Below are positions 1-8,395 of a DNA stretch of 44,779 nucleotides, piece after piece. The stretch's first letter is position 1. Each line of letters opens with the position of its first letter. The DNA is from an uncultured Lachnospiraceae bacterium (lineage in GTDB: Bacteria; Bacillota; Clostridia; Lachnospirales; Lachnospiraceae), in assembly GCA_910579935.1 (NCBI GenBank), contig CAJTVQ010000035.1, forward strand, positions 1 to 44,779, written 5' to 3'. The notes under the pieces are model-generated. The model did no database searches. It worked only from the letters and a program-made list of their open reading frames with translations, and was not told the DNA's origin. A program made the translations under genes and the position numbers.

Positions 1-1
1 A

Positions 2-1252
2 AATCTATACGAAAGGGTTATTTTTTTGCTGCAAAACTTTTTACTCTCAAGTATTATTAAAAATTTGTATAACCAATATACCTTTCTTTTAGACGAATAC
101 GACACCCCGATGCAGGAAGCATATGTCAACGGATATTGGGAGGAATTGGCGGCATTTGCCAGAAGCCTGTTTAACTCTACTTTTAAAACGAATCCCTATT
201 TGGAACGTGCGATTATGACAGGTATTACAAGAATCAGTAAAGAATCCATTTTTTCTGACTTAAACAATCTTGAAGTAGTTACAACAACTTCCGGAAAATA
301 TGCAGATTGTTTTGGCTTCACGGAAGAAGAAGTCTTTGCCGCTTTGGAAGATTACGATCTGTCCGACCGGAAACAGCAAATCCGTGACTGGTATGACGGA
401 TTCTGTTTCGGCGGAAAAAAAGATATCTACAATCCATGGTCTATTATCAATTTCCTTGACAAAAAAGAGATTGATACCTATTGGGCAAACTCCAGCAGCA
501 ACCGTTTGGTCGGAAAGCTGATCCGTGAAGGAAGTCCGGAGATTAAAATGACAATGGAAAGCCTGCTGCGTGGGGAAACTTTCCATACTACCTTGGATGA
601 GCAGATTATCTTTCATCAGTTGGATCAGGGAGATGATGCCGTGTGGAGTCTTCTGCTTGCAAGTGGATATCTTTGCACCGCACACTATGAGTTCAATACG
701 GTACGGCGAAAAGCAGAATATGTACTGAAACTAACCAATATGGATGTGCAGGTAATGTTTGAACATATGATAGAAAGCTGGTTTGGCAGATGCCGCAGGG
801 TCAGCAGCGCATTTCTCCACGCATTGATGTCCGGAGATGTAAAGGCAATGAATACTTATATGAATAAAGTTGCCCTGCAGACCTTCAGCTATTTCGATAC
901 CGGAAAGAGCCCATCCGACGAAGAGCCGGAACGCTTCTATCATGGATTCGTACTTGGAATGGTCGTAGAGCTTGCAGACAGATATGTCATTACTTCCAAC
1001 AGGGAAAGCGGTTTTGGGCGGTATGACGTGATGCTGGAATCCAAAAATCCGGCAGCAGATTCTATTATTATAGAATTTAAAGTACAGGATGACGGGGAAA
1101 AAGAATTGTCCGATACCGTGCAGGAAGCACTGCGGCAGATAGAAACCAGAAATTACCAGTCCGCACTTATTGCAAGAGGAATTCCGAAAGAGCAGATACG
1201 GAAATACGGCTTCGCCTTCTGCGGGAAAAAAGTGCTTATCGGCAGCGCATGA
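2..1252 (+). CDS. AAA-ATPase-like / PD-(D/E)XK nuclease family protein (5' end missing)
   Basis: The reading frame is open to the left edge, so the N-terminus, including any P-loop, lies outside the window or has been lost; the first possible internal start is a TTG at 26. What remains shows a Walker-B-like LLDEYDTPMQEAYVNGYW early, then the AAA-ATPase_like middle region (MTGITRISKESIFSDLNNL, DWYDGFCFG, YNPWSIINFL), and near the C-terminus a PD-(D/E)XK_9 core where GRYDVML is followed by IIIEFKV. This arrangement matches the widespread AAA-ATPase_like (DUF1703) plus PDDEXK_9 proteins of Clostridia and Bacteroidetes, usually somewhat over 500 residues, whose cellular role is unknown. It is convergent with the neighbouring sugar operon. 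Family assignment is firm; function is not. The upstream in-frame sequence (NLYERVIFLLQNF) is a weak match to the family, so a damaged 5' end is possible. Confidence 0.8.
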   Translation, partial: NLYERVIFLLQNFLLSSIIKNLYNQYTFLLDEYDTPMQEAYVNGYWEELAAFARSLFNSTFKTNPYLERAIMTGITRISKESIFSDLNNLEVVTTTSGKYADCFGFTEEEVFAALEDYDLSDRKQQIRDWYDGFCFGGKKDIYNPWSIINFLDKKEIDTYWANSSSNRLVGKLIREGSPEIKMTMESLLRGETFHTTLDEQIIFHQLDQGDDAVWSLLLASGYLCTAHYEFNTVRRKAEYVLKLTNMDVQVMFEHMIESWFGRCRRVSSAFLHALMSGDVKAMNTYMNKVALQTFSYFDTGKSPSDEEPERFYHGFVLGMVVELADRYVITSNRESGFGRYDVMLESKNPAADSIIIEFKVQDDGEKELSDTVQEALRQIETRNYQSALIARGIPKEQIRKYGFAFCGKKVLIGSA

Positions 1253-1279
1253 AAATGAACCAACGCACTTTCTCACTCC

Positions 1280-1417
1280 CTGATACAGGCAGATTCCCTC
1301 GGAATAATCCTGCCGCATCCATATCAGCACAGCGGTTATTTTCAGCCCTTTTCCCGCAGTGAACACGGCTTGGCAAGGTAATCACCGCCTCCCATCTCAT
1401 CTGCCATCCATCCTCTT
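1280..1417 (-). pseudogene. possible response-regulator receiver-domain remnant
   Basis: On the minus strand, from about 1417 leftwards, one frame reads GWMADEMGGGDYLAKPCSLRE. This resembles the end of an OmpR-type receiver domain (EMGADDYLTKPFSLRE, where the Lys is the conserved switch lysine). That frame then stops. A neighbouring frame continues as KGLKITAVLIWMRQ, similar to the following helix (LLLKITAVLRR). Together they look like a short, frameshifted leftover of a response regulator. No start, phosphoacceptor region or DNA-binding domain is present. The match rests on about 30 residues, so this is tentative. Confidence 0.35.
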
Positions 1418-1420
1418 TTC

Positions 1421-1459
1421 AAAAAAGACAAAGACCCCTGACACAGCATCAAGAGTCTT
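1421..1459 (-). terminator. probable intrinsic terminator of the xylB operon
   Basis: Downstream of the xylB stop, read on the minus strand, AAGACTC (1459-1453) can pair with GGGTCTT (1437-1431). The stem is seven base pairs with one G-U pair and is followed by TGTCTTTTTT. The loop is long (about 15 nt) and the stem is weak, so confidence is moderate. Confidence 0.5.
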
Positions 1460-1495
1460 ATATCCTATATAAACTATAACCAGAATGCGCCCCGC

Positions 1496-2962
1496 CTACA
1501 ACTGAGGAAACAATTCCTTCACTGCTGGATACACTTTCGCAAACTTCCGGTATTTTTCTTCATATTTCGCCGCCAGTTCCGGCTCCGGCTCAATCGTGTC
1601 AACGATCTTTACCAGTTTTTCCGCCGCTTCTTCCACCGAAGCATATTCCCCGCAGCCCACGGCCGCCAGCATCGCGCCGCCGTAGCCCGGTCCCTCTTCG
1701 CTTTCGATGCGGTCGATTTTGATATTCAGCACATTGGCAATGATTTTACGCCAAAGGGGACTCTTGGCCCCGCCGCCGCATATCTTGGAACGCTCGATAC
1801 GGATGCCGAGGGAACGCGCCACTTCAAAGGAATCGCGGATGGCAAATGCCACACCCTCCAGCACAGCCTGCGTCATGTCCGCCCTTGTGCTGTCCATGGT
1901 CAGTCCGATGAAAGTTCCCCTCGCATACGGGTCGTTTAACGGAGAGCGTTCGCCCATCAGATAAGGCAGGAAATACACGTTGTTTTCGCCCAGCTTCGTA
2001 ATGTCCGCCTGCTCCTTTGCATAATCCGACGTTCCGATGATATCGTCCATCCACCATTTATTGCAGGATGCCGCGCTGAGCATACATCCCATCAGGTGAA
2101 AATGTCCGTCCGCATGGGCAAACGCATGAAGCGCATTGTTTTTATCCACTCCGAACTTGTCGCTGGAAATGAAAATCGTACCGGAAGTCCCGAGGGAAAT
2201 ATTGCACATACCGTCCCCTACCGTTCCGGTTCCTACCGCAGCAGCCGCATTATCCCCTGCCCCTGCAATGACTTTTACCGTCTCCGGCAGTCCGATCGCC
2301 GCCGCCACATCCGGTTTCAGCGTGCCGACCACCTCCGCACTTTCATAAATCCCTGCCAGCTGGTCTTTCGTCACACCGCAGATTTCCATCATCTCTTCCG
2401 ACCAGCGCTTGTGTTCCACATCGAACAGCAGCATACCGGAAGCATCAGATACATCCGTACAGAACGTGCCTGACAGCTTATAGGCGATATAGTCCTTGGG
2501 CAGCATGATTTTCTTGATCCTTGCAAAGTTCTCCGGCTCGTTTTCCTTTACCCAAAGCACCTTCGGCGCCGTAAATCCGGTAAAGGCAATATTGGCCGTA
2601 TAGTTTGACAGCTTCTCCTTGCCGACTACCTGATTCAGATAATCGGTTTCCTTCGTCGTCCTCCCGTCGTTCCAGAGAATCGCCGGACGGATTACCTCAT
2701 CCTTTTCATCCAGTATGACCAGACCGTGCATCTGCCCGCCGAAGCTGATGCCCGCCACCTGCGATTTCTCACAGTCCGCCGTCAGCTCCTTCAGCCCTTC
2801 CACGACCGCATTCCACCAGTCTTCCGGCTTCTGCTCCGACCAGCCCGGATGGGGAAAATAAAGCGGATACTCCTTCGATACGATCTTTTCAATCTTTCCG
2901 TCCGCCGCCATCAATAACAGCTTCACGGCGGAAGTTCCTAAATCCACACCTATATATAGCAT
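1496..2962 (-). CDS. xylB: xylulokinase (FGGY carbohydrate kinase)
   Basis: This 488-residue FGGY-family kinase is expected to phosphorylate D-xylulose with ATP to xylulose 5-phosphate, feeding the pentose phosphate pathway. The N-terminal phosphate-binding segment YIGVDLGTSAVKLLL, the substrate-loop GQMHGLV, the central GAGDNAAAAVGTG and the C-terminal GGGAKSPLWRK are all present, and the length is normal for XylB. I start it at the ATG at 2962, where a purine-rich AAGGGAAGGG sits at usual spacing; a TTG at 2986 is in frame but lacks a good site. It is the last gene of an operon with a FucI-like isomerase and a DUF4867 protein. That context suggests the true ketose could be L-fuculose or L-ribulose rather than xylulose, since FGGY substrate specificity cannot be read reliably from sequence. 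Confidence 0.88.
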   Translation of the reverse strand: MLYIGVDLGTSAVKLLLMAADGKIEKIVSKEYPLYFPHPGWSEQKPEDWWNAVVEGLKELTADCEKSQVAGISFGGQMHGLVILDEKDEVIRPAILWNDGRTTKETDYLNQVVGKEKLSNYTANIAFTGFTAPKVLWVKENEPENFARIKKIMLPKDYIAYKLSGTFCTDVSDASGMLLFDVEHKRWSEEMMEICGVTKDQLAGIYESAEVVGTLKPDVAAAIGLPETVKVIAGAGDNAAAAVGTGTVGDGMCNISLGTSGTIFISSDKFGVDKNNALHAFAHADGHFHLMGCMLSAASCNKWWMDDIIGTSDYAKEQADITKLGENNVYFLPYLMGERSPLNDPYARGTFIGLTMDSTRADMTQAVLEGVAFAIRDSFEVARSLGIRIERSKICGGGAKSPLWRKIIANVLNIKIDRIESEEGPGYGGAMLAAVGCGEYASVEEAAEKLVKIVDTIEPEPELAAKYEEKYRKFAKVYPAVKELFPQL

Positions 2963-3007
2963 ACTCCGATACCCTTCCCTTTCCAAAACATTTCTTCCTT
3001 CACTTTA

Positions 3008-3063
3008 GGGGCATTCCTCCTGCCCCGCTTTAGCGGAAAATTATCCTTATGCGGGCCTGTGCG
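3008..3063 (-). repeat. dispersed palindromic repeat, copy 1
   Basis: Two small hairpins lie side by side between the isomerase gene and xylB. GGGGCA (3008-3013) pairs with TGCCCC (3021-3026), and the perfect palindrome CCGCTTTAGCGG occupies 3025-3036. The stretch from this palindrome to about 3062 resembles 27966-28003 in front of aspS, with about 27 of 38 positions identical, including both ends (GCACAG and CCGCTAAAGCGG when read on the minus strand). It looks like a short intergenic palindromic repeat family. Confidence 0.5.
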
Positions 3064-3066
3064 TAC

Positions 3067-3094
3067 AAAGGGCAGGGGAAATCCCCCGCCCTTT
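3067..3094 (-). terminator. intercistronic hairpin between isomerase and xylB
   Basis: AAAGGGC (3067-3073) pairs with GCCCTTT (3088-3094), and inside it GGGG pairs with CCCC around a short loop. It lies 21 bases past the isomerase stop. There is no long T-run, so it is more likely a partial terminator or a transcript-stabilising hairpin than a full stop. Confidence 0.5.
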
Positions 3095-3115
3095 CACACC
3101 ATCCCGATACAGAAA

Positions 3116-4603
3116 TTATGCAAACGGATTTTCCGTAGGATATTTTACTCCCTTTGGCTGGTTGTATCCGATTTCTTCTACCGGAACGCCGATATACTTG
3201 AAGATTTCATACAGCGCTTTTCCGAAGTGTCCGAATGCAACCGCACCATGATGGGGATAATTGCCCTCGATCAGTACATGACGGTAGAAACGTCCCATTT
3301 CGGGAATCGCAAAGATACCGATACCGCCGAAGGACTTCGTTGCAACCGGAAGCACTTCACCCTGGGCGATATAGCCGCGCAGCTTGCAGTCAGCCGTGGA
3401 CTGTAAACGGTAGAACGTAATATCGCCGGGTATGATATCTCCTTCCAGAGTTCCCTGCGTTACTTCTTCCGGCAGGTTCCTTGCCATGATCATCTGATAT
3501 TTCATGGAACATGCAGCCAGCTTCTTGGAACATGTATTTCCGCAGTGGAAGCCCATGAAGGTATCATGATGCGTATAATCAAATTTGCCTTTGATGCTTT
3601 CCTCATACATATCAGCCGGTACGGAGTTGTTGATATCCAAAAGCGTTACCGCATCCTGGCTTACGCAGGCACCGATAAACTCGCTGAGTGCACCGTAAAT
3701 ATCCACTTCGCAGGATACCGGAATACCCCTTCCGGTGAGACGGCTGTTCACATAGCAGGGAACAAAGCCGAACTGTGTCTGGAACGCCGGCCAGCATTTT
3801 CCTGCAATGGCAACATACTTCCTGTAGCCTTTGTGTTCGTCGATCCAATCCAAAAGAGTCAGCTCATACTGTGCCAGTTTCGGCAAAATTTCCGGTTTCA
3901 TGTTGCCTGCGCCCAGCTCGGATTCCATATCTTTTACCACATCCGCGATGCGGGGGTCATTGTCATGCTTATGGAATGCTTCGAACAGATCCAGCTCGGA
4001 ATTTTCCTCGATCTCCACGCCCAGATTATAGAGCTGCTTGATCGGTGCGTTGCAGGCAAGGAAGTTTAACGGTCTGGGGCCGAAGGAAATGATCTTCAGA
4101 TCGGAAAGTCCCACGATGCCTCTTGCTATCGGAAGGAACTCGTGAATCATATCTGCACATTCCTCCGCCGTCCCTACCGGATACTCCGGGATATAAGCCT
4201 TGATATTGCGCAGTTTCAGGTTATAGCTTGCATTGAGCATACCGCAGTAAGCATCGCCCCTGCCGCCGATCAGGTTATCGCCGCTCTCTTCTGCCGCAGC
4301 CACAAACATGGCCGGTCCGTCAAAATGTTTTGCCAGCAGTGTTTCGGAAATCTCCGGACCGAAGTTGCCCAGGTATACTACGATCGCATTACAACCCGCT
4401 TTCTTCACATCCTCCAGCGCCTGTACCATATGGATTTCGCTTTCCACGATACAAACCGGACACTCGTAGATATCATCTTTTCCGTATTTGTCCTCATATG
4501 CCTTCACCAGGGCTTTTCTCCTGTCTACGGACAGACTCTCCGGAAAACAGTCACGGCTTACCGCCACGATACCTACTTTTACTTTGGGTAAATTCTCAAA
4601 CAT
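3116..4603 (-). CDS. L-fucose/L-arabinose isomerase family protein (FucI-like)
   Basis: This 495-residue protein of the FucI/AraA-type aldose-ketose isomerase superfamily is shorter than E. coli FucI (about 590 residues). The N-terminal Rossmann-like part carries VGIVAVSRDCFPESL and VVYLGNFGPEI. The C-terminal part carries VSCEVDIYGALSEF with Glu299, then TLLDINN with Asp323, and a later histidine-rich YPHHGAVAFGH. These are positioned like the Glu, Asp and His metal ligands of FucI, so a Mn-dependent aldose-ketose isomerase is likely, possibly acting on fucose, arabinose, xylose or a related sugar. The start ATG follows AGGAGGATAAGAAC. It sits between a DUF4867 gene and the FGGY kinase, which points to conversion of an aldose to a ketose that XylB then phosphorylates. 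The exact sugar cannot be decided from sequence. Confidence 0.8.
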   Translation of the reverse strand: MFENLPKVKVGIVAVSRDCFPESLSVDRRKALVKAYEDKYGKDDIYECPVCIVESEIHMVQALEDVKKAGCNAIVVYLGNFGPEISETLLAKHFDGPAMFVAAAEESGDNLIGGRGDAYCGMLNASYNLKLRNIKAYIPEYPVGTAEECADMIHEFLPIARGIVGLSDLKIISFGPRPLNFLACNAPIKQLYNLGVEIEENSELDLFEAFHKHDNDPRIADVVKDMESELGAGNMKPEILPKLAQYELTLLDWIDEHKGYRKYVAIAGKCWPAFQTQFGFVPCYVNSRLTGRGIPVSCEVDIYGALSEFIGACVSQDAVTLLDINNSVPADMYEESIKGKFDYTHHDTFMGFHCGNTCSKKLAACSMKYQMIMARNLPEEVTQGTLEGDIIPGDITFYRLQSTADCKLRGYIAQGEVLPVATKSFGGIGIFAIPEMGRFYRHVLIEGNYPHHGAVAFGHFGKALYEIFKYIGVPVEEIGYNQPKGVKYPTENPFA

Positions 4604-4631
4604 GTTCTTATCCTCCTATTTTTATAAAAAT

Positions 4632-5264
4632 TTAAACAGTTATGTTTTCGCCTTTGATGCCGTTATACGCGCCGGCAATTCCCGCTTCTTCATGGGCGAT
4701 CAGCCACTTATTCTTTGCAGCCAGCAGCTTGTCTTCCGGCTGCCCGCCTCTTTCTTCCGTCAATTCCTCGTTGGTTCCTCTGGGCAAAATCACTGCATTA
4801 CGGAAAGGTTTGCCGTCCACGCTGCACGGCGCATAATGGAGGGTAGTCGCATACATCTCATATACGGTTCCCTTTGGAAGCAAAAATGCTTCTATCTTGG
4901 ATGAATCATAAGAAATCTCCGCCCCGTCCTCCGACATTCTTACATCCTGCTGTTTTCCCAAAAGCAGGATCAAATCCGATGCCGCAACGCCAAACTCCGA
5001 ACTGCGGTGGTATTCCACTGCATCCAGCTTATGATTCGTTCCGTTGCAGTAACCGATCTGCATATCCAGCTCTCCGAAGAAACTGTTTTTCACGTCCTTT
5101 GCCACCGGCAGCTTTTCCAGTTCTTCAATGGAAGGATAATATACTACCGCATCCTCCGGCGCTTCCGTCTTCTGCATGGCTTCCACCAGCTCCGAAGCAT
5201 CAAAGTTTGGAAATACCCGTCCGTACACGCGGAACGCATCATCTTTCACCGATTGAATCTTCAC
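4632..5264 (-). CDS. DUF4867 family protein
   Basis: The product has about 210 residues (VKIQSVKDDAFRVYGRVF to IKGENITV). It matches my recollection of the DUF4867 family, a cupin-like fold that recurs next to FucI-like isomerases and xylulokinases in Lachnospiraceae; its activity is unknown, and a role in handling a sugar or acting as a mutarotase-like accessory is only a guess. I take the GTG at 5264 as start because AGGAGG lies 11 bases upstream and family members begin with this MKI-like sequence; an in-frame ATG at 5315 would add 17 residues without a good ribosome binding site. It is the first gene of the sugar operon. A TATAAT hexamer (minus strand, 5352-5347) lies upstream but without a convincing -35. 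No regulator gene is adjacent. Confidence 0.75.
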   Translation of the reverse strand: MKIQSVKDDAFRVYGRVFPNFDASELVEAMQKTEAPEDAVVYYPSIEELEKLPVAKDVKNSFFGELDMQIGYCNGTNHKLDAVEYHRSSEFGVAASDLILLLGKQQDVRMSEDGAEISYDSSKIEAFLLPKGTVYEMYATTLHYAPCSVDGKPFRNAVILPRGTNEELTEERGGQPEDKLLAAKNKWLIAHEEAGIAGAYNGIKGENITV

Positions 5265-5413
5265 TTTTCCTAACGCCTCCTGTCTTTTTGTATTCTGCAT
5301 ACGGCTTTTACACATGCCATCTGCGGATTCCTGACCTTATGATAGTATTATAGGCGTATTTTTTGCTCTTTTCTACCAAAAACTTATCTTATATGTAGCA
5401 CTTTCTTGTCTTT

Positions 5414-5867
5414 TCATATTTTGTTTCCTATTTCAGCTTTAAAACTGTCTTCCTCATCTTTCAGACAGTGATATATCGCCTCACAATCATACTCTGGTGC
5501 ACACTGCTTTGCCACTTTGCAAATCCTCTCTGCCAAAGGCAGTTCTTCTTTCAGTTCCTCCGCAATCTGCGCCGCTTCCTTTCCCTTTTGCAACTTGCGG
5601 CATATTTGATGGATTAATTTCATGAAACTTCCAGCCTCACGGCCTTTTTCAATTCCAGCCCCTAATCCATCGTTCCAAATCATTTCGCCTAAAACCGTCA
5701 TACCCAATGCCTCCTTTATCTCTTTCAATCCGCTTTTTCCAAAAACTTACAAGCAAATGCATACAGCACGCCTTCCATACGCCGCTTATCTTCCTTATCC
5801 AGCCGGCTGTTTTCTCCACTCAGCAAATCTCTATTTTGAAGCACGGCAAACAGGGGAAGATATGCTA
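5414..5867 (-). pseudogene. C-terminal remnant of an Rpn-family (PD-(D/E)XK) recombination-promoting nuclease, frameshifted
   Basis: Read on the minus strand from about 5867, one frame gives LPLFAVLQNRDLLSGENSRL and then MEGVLYAFACKFLEKAD before a stop. The next frame carries straight on as LKEIKEALGMTVLGEMIWND and ends at 5414. Together these form the typical C-terminal part of Lachnospiraceae Rpn/transposase-like proteins (YAFA-KFLDKEDLEKIKEALGMT). The two halves are separated by a one-base deletion near 5728-5730. The N-terminal nuclease core (roughly 200 residues) is absent. The 3' half could be translated alone from a TTG at 5728 (104 residues), but I judge the locus to be a decayed gene. 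Confidence 0.65.
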
Positions 5868-5934
5868 TTCACGTACTCCTAAATAAGATATGAACCCAAG
5901 CAATAGCCAATCTCCCCTATTATTCCCTCCTGAA

Positions 5935-6180
5935 TCATCTTTCTTTCCTCCCAAAATCTTCTTCCGTATCAAAATCCTCCACATACAGATTTTCGAGTTC
6001 TTCAAAATTTTCCGAAACATTTTCTGCCGTATTCCGCAAATCTCTTTCAAACTTTTCCTCATATTTTCCCAATGACCGGATTTTATTCCCATATTCTTCT
6101 TCTGATGCAAATTCGTACCATCCGCTACTATAGCCTGCATTTTCCACTCCAATTCTAAACCGTTCCCTGCCCTTCCCCAT
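5935..6180 (-). CDS. small acidic protein of unknown function
   Basis: The product is 81 residues, starting MGKGRERFRIGVENAGYSSG and ending DFDTEEDFGRKER. The ATG at 6180 overlaps the last 26 bases of the upstream EcsC-family gene and has a GAGG about seven bases before it, so translational coupling is likely. The chain is charged and acidic, without a signal peptide, membrane segment or cysteines, and is rich in aromatic residues at its start (YSSGWYEF). I do not recognise a family. Two competing frames in the same stretch are less convincing. It is the last gene of the run that begins with the IbrA-like gene. Confidence 0.5.
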   Translation of the reverse strand: MGKGRERFRIGVENAGYSSGWYEFASEEEYGNKIRSLGKYEEKFERDLRNTAENVSENFEELENLYVEDFDTEEDFGRKER

Positions 6181-6976
6181 CTGCCACCCTCATCAGATAC
6201 CGCTTCCGATACTTCAGCTGCACATACTTCATCACCTTCCGGTAATAAACCGGATTTCCCGCACCGCCTATCATGCCTGCGACGGGAATGCCCTGTATAA
6301 ATTTTAACACCAGCATATCCATCGCAAAGGTCTGTGCCGTCTCCTGCATCTGTATGGACATTTCATCCCCCTCCGGCGACGGAATGCCGTTTTGCAGCCA
6401 CTCATCCACCGTCTGGTTTTTTTCCTCCCACTCCCCGCCTTTGGAAAGCGCCGCCTCCATCATTTTCAGTATCAGCAGCCTTTCTTCCGCCGTGTCATAA
6501 GCATACCCGTAGTGAAGGGCAGTCTCATAAATCCCCTTCAGTATCACCCCTGTAAAGATCACGATATCCGGCAGGCCGATTCCAAATATGCCAAGCCCTA
6601 TGCCTTCCGCCGTTGTGATTGCCATGTTCCGCACTCCAGCTCCCTGCGCCCCGCTTTTTACATTACGAAGTTCTTTTCTCCTGCTCCTTACCTGCACTGC
6701 ATAATTCCGGATCTGATAATCCTCCTGAATGGCATTCTTATTATAGCTCTTTTCTATTACGCCGGTTCCTTTGTCAAATACAATGGAAAATGCCTTACAG
6801 AATGCTTTTTCGAGATTTTCATATATCTTCTGCGGTATCTTTTCTTCTAATTTTCCCCATGGACGGACTGATTCATGCCCTGCCGCTTTCCTTAACTTTT
6901 CTTCCTGCTTTTCCACTAATGCCAGTTCCTTCCGGATCGCTGTCTGCATACGCTTTTCTTTTCCTGTCCCCGCCAT
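6155..6976 (-). CDS. EcsC family protein
   Basis: The product is about 273 residues and resembles the EcsC family, named after the third gene of the Bacillus ecs ABC-transporter locus; the biochemical role is unknown. Recognisable parts are the basic, helical N-terminus (KELALVEKQEEKLRK), the central hydrophobic hairpin (TTAEGIGLGIFGIGLPDIVI followed by TGVILKGIYETALHYGY), and a late Gly-rich membrane-associating stretch (IQGIPVAGMIGGAGNPVYY). I choose the ATG at 6976 because AAGGAG lies eight bases upstream; a GTG at 6994 is also in frame. The gene follows the serpin gene by 36 bases and overlaps the small gene after it, so it probably belongs to the same transcript. It is likely associated with the inner face of the membrane. 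Confidence 0.8.
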   Translation of the reverse strand: MAGTGKEKRMQTAIRKELALVEKQEEKLRKAAGHESVRPWGKLEEKIPQKIYENLEKAFCKAFSIVFDKGTGVIEKSYNKNAIQEDYQIRNYAVQVRSRRKELRNVKSGAQGAGVRNMAITTAEGIGLGIFGIGLPDIVIFTGVILKGIYETALHYGYAYDTAEERLLILKMMEAALSKGGEWEEKNQTVDEWLQNGIPSPEGDEMSIQMQETAQTFAMDMLVLKFIQGIPVAGMIGGAGNPVYYRKVMKYVQLKYRKRYLMRVADGEGQGTV

Positions 6977-7012
6977 TCCTTCCGCTCCTTCCACTATACA
7001 TCCTTATATCTG

Positions 7013-8395
7013 TCACTCCCCCACCTCATTCACCACACCGATAAAGACCGGCACATTCGTCCTGTCCTCCACGATCGCATAGATAAACGGCCGGTTCAAA
7101 TACACATAATAGATTTCCAGTCCGGAATCCTCTTCCGCAGCTTCTGCATCCATACTCATTTCCGTTGCCGCCGTTGCTTCCGTTCCCAGCTCATTTACCG
7201 CAATATAGGTCTTGTGCAGAATCTCGTCGATAAACAGATTGCCGTCCGCATAAGTTCCGATTCCGCTAAAATCCGCTCTCTCCCTGTCAAAAGCATCCTC
7301 TATGCCCATAGCCCGCAGTATATCGTTTAACCGCACTTCATAAGCCGCCTCGAATTTCGGCATACCGGTTTTTACGATTTTCTCCGTTTTCGCTTCCGCA
7401 AGCATGGACCGGAACCCTTCCCCGTCCAAAGACGCCGCATATTCCTCCGGCCGTACTCCCTCCGCCGGCAAAACAGCAGCAAAATAATAGTCTTCCTTAT
7501 ACGGCTTCACAAATCCGACCGCATTCTCCCCCTCTATATAAACGCTCTCTCCGGAATACAGAAACGGAACGGTTTTTTTCTCACCCGATGCACCCGTAAA
7601 AGTACCGCTCTTTATTTCATATTCCTTGTAAGTCCTTTCCCACTCCGCTTCAAAAGACGCCGTATTCAGCAGATACATCACCGCCTCTTCCGGAATACGG
7701 TCCAAAATGCGGGGGATTCTGCCGCCTGTCTTTTCATTTACCCAGTTGTTCATATCCTCCACCGTATCCGTATCAAAGGCAGCGCCATATAGATCCATCC
7801 CGTAAAAGGATGCATTTTTCTCAAGAAATTCTTTCTTCACCGAAAACGCCTCGTCCGTCTGCTTCAGCCAGACAGAATCCGCCAGATACAGCCCCGCCTG
7901 TCCCGTACCGCCCAGACTGTCCGCCCAGGCCTTCCGGTTCCGGTTCAGCTGCTCCATATCCTGATTTTCGGCAATAACGGAATTTATCTGCGACAGGGTA
8001 TCTCCTTCGGCCCCATTGGCCGCCACGGCCAGAACATCCAGTACCGCCGCCGGCGACACGATCACATTTCTTCCGTCTCCCCGTTTCAGATTTTCCTGTA
8101 AAAGCCGGATGCCAAAATCTGCCGTATCCGCACAGAAAACTTCTTCCGGCTCTCCCTGCTCCGCCCCGCTTCCGGCCGCAGCGCCCTCCGCTTCTGTTTC
8201 CTGCATCAAATCCACATATGTCTCTTCCGGAACATTTCCGCTCTTCCCGTTTCCGCAGCCGCAGCATAACATACCGAGCATGAGGAAAATCACTGCCTGA
8301 ATCCGAATCCCCGCTCTGCTTCCATTTTGGATTCCATTGCTGATTCCGGCTCTGATTCCGTTTTCCATTTCCATATCCCCTCCCCGTCCAGCCAC
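7013..8395 (-). CDS. serpin (serine protease inhibitor), probable lipoprotein
   Basis: The product has 460 residues. An N-terminal stretch with a run of short Gly-Ile/Asn repeats is followed by a hydrophobic signal (IQAVIFLMLGMLCCGCGNGK), whose cysteine cluster is probably a slightly atypical lipobox. The serpin fold follows: FGIRLLQENL, NVIVSPAAVLDVLAVAANGA, WVNEKTGGRIPRIL, YLLNTASFEAEWE, and the C-terminal NRPFIYAIVEDRTNVPVFIG. The hinge ELGTEATAATEMSM is of the small-residue type required for inhibitory serpins. Counting from it, the scissile region falls in the acidic segment DAEAAEEDSG, with an estimated P1 of Glu. It likely sits on the cell surface and traps host or bacterial proteases. 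The GTG at 8395 follows the araC stop directly and has GGAGGAGGG before it; an ATG at 8371 is an alternative. Co-transcription with araC is likely. Confidence 0.9.
   Translation of the reverse strand: MAGRGGDMEMENGIRAGISNGIQNGSRAGIRIQAVIFLMLGMLCCGCGNGKSGNVPEETYVDLMQETEAEGAAAGSGAEQGEPEEVFCADTADFGIRLLQENLKRGDGRNVIVSPAAVLDVLAVAANGAEGDTLSQINSVIAENQDMEQLNRNRKAWADSLGGTGQAGLYLADSVWLKQTDEAFSVKKEFLEKNASFYGMDLYGAAFDTDTVEDMNNWVNEKTGGRIPRILDRIPEEAVMYLLNTASFEAEWERTYKEYEIKSGTFTGASGEKKTVPFLYSGESVYIEGENAVGFVKPYKEDYYFAAVLPAEGVRPEEYAASLDGEGFRSMLAEAKTEKIVKTGMPKFEAAYEVRLNDILRAMGIEDAFDRERADFSGIGTYADGNLFIDEILHKTYIAVNELGTEATAATEMSMDAEAAEEDSGLEIYYVYLNRPFIYAIVEDRTNVPVFIGVVNEVGE

Noticed and set aside
2940..3026. Possible tiny leader peptides before xylB (MPLK from AGGAGGAATG, and MFWKGKGIGVCYI)
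   Set aside because: The first has almost no spacing between Shine-Dalgarno and ATG; the second overlaps xylB out of frame. No attenuator structure supports either.
5865..6152. 95-residue minus-strand frame MEWKMQAIVADGTNLHQ...
   Set aside because: Overlaps the better-supported 81-residue small acidic protein in a different frame; its codon pattern and lack of a good ribosome binding site argue against it.
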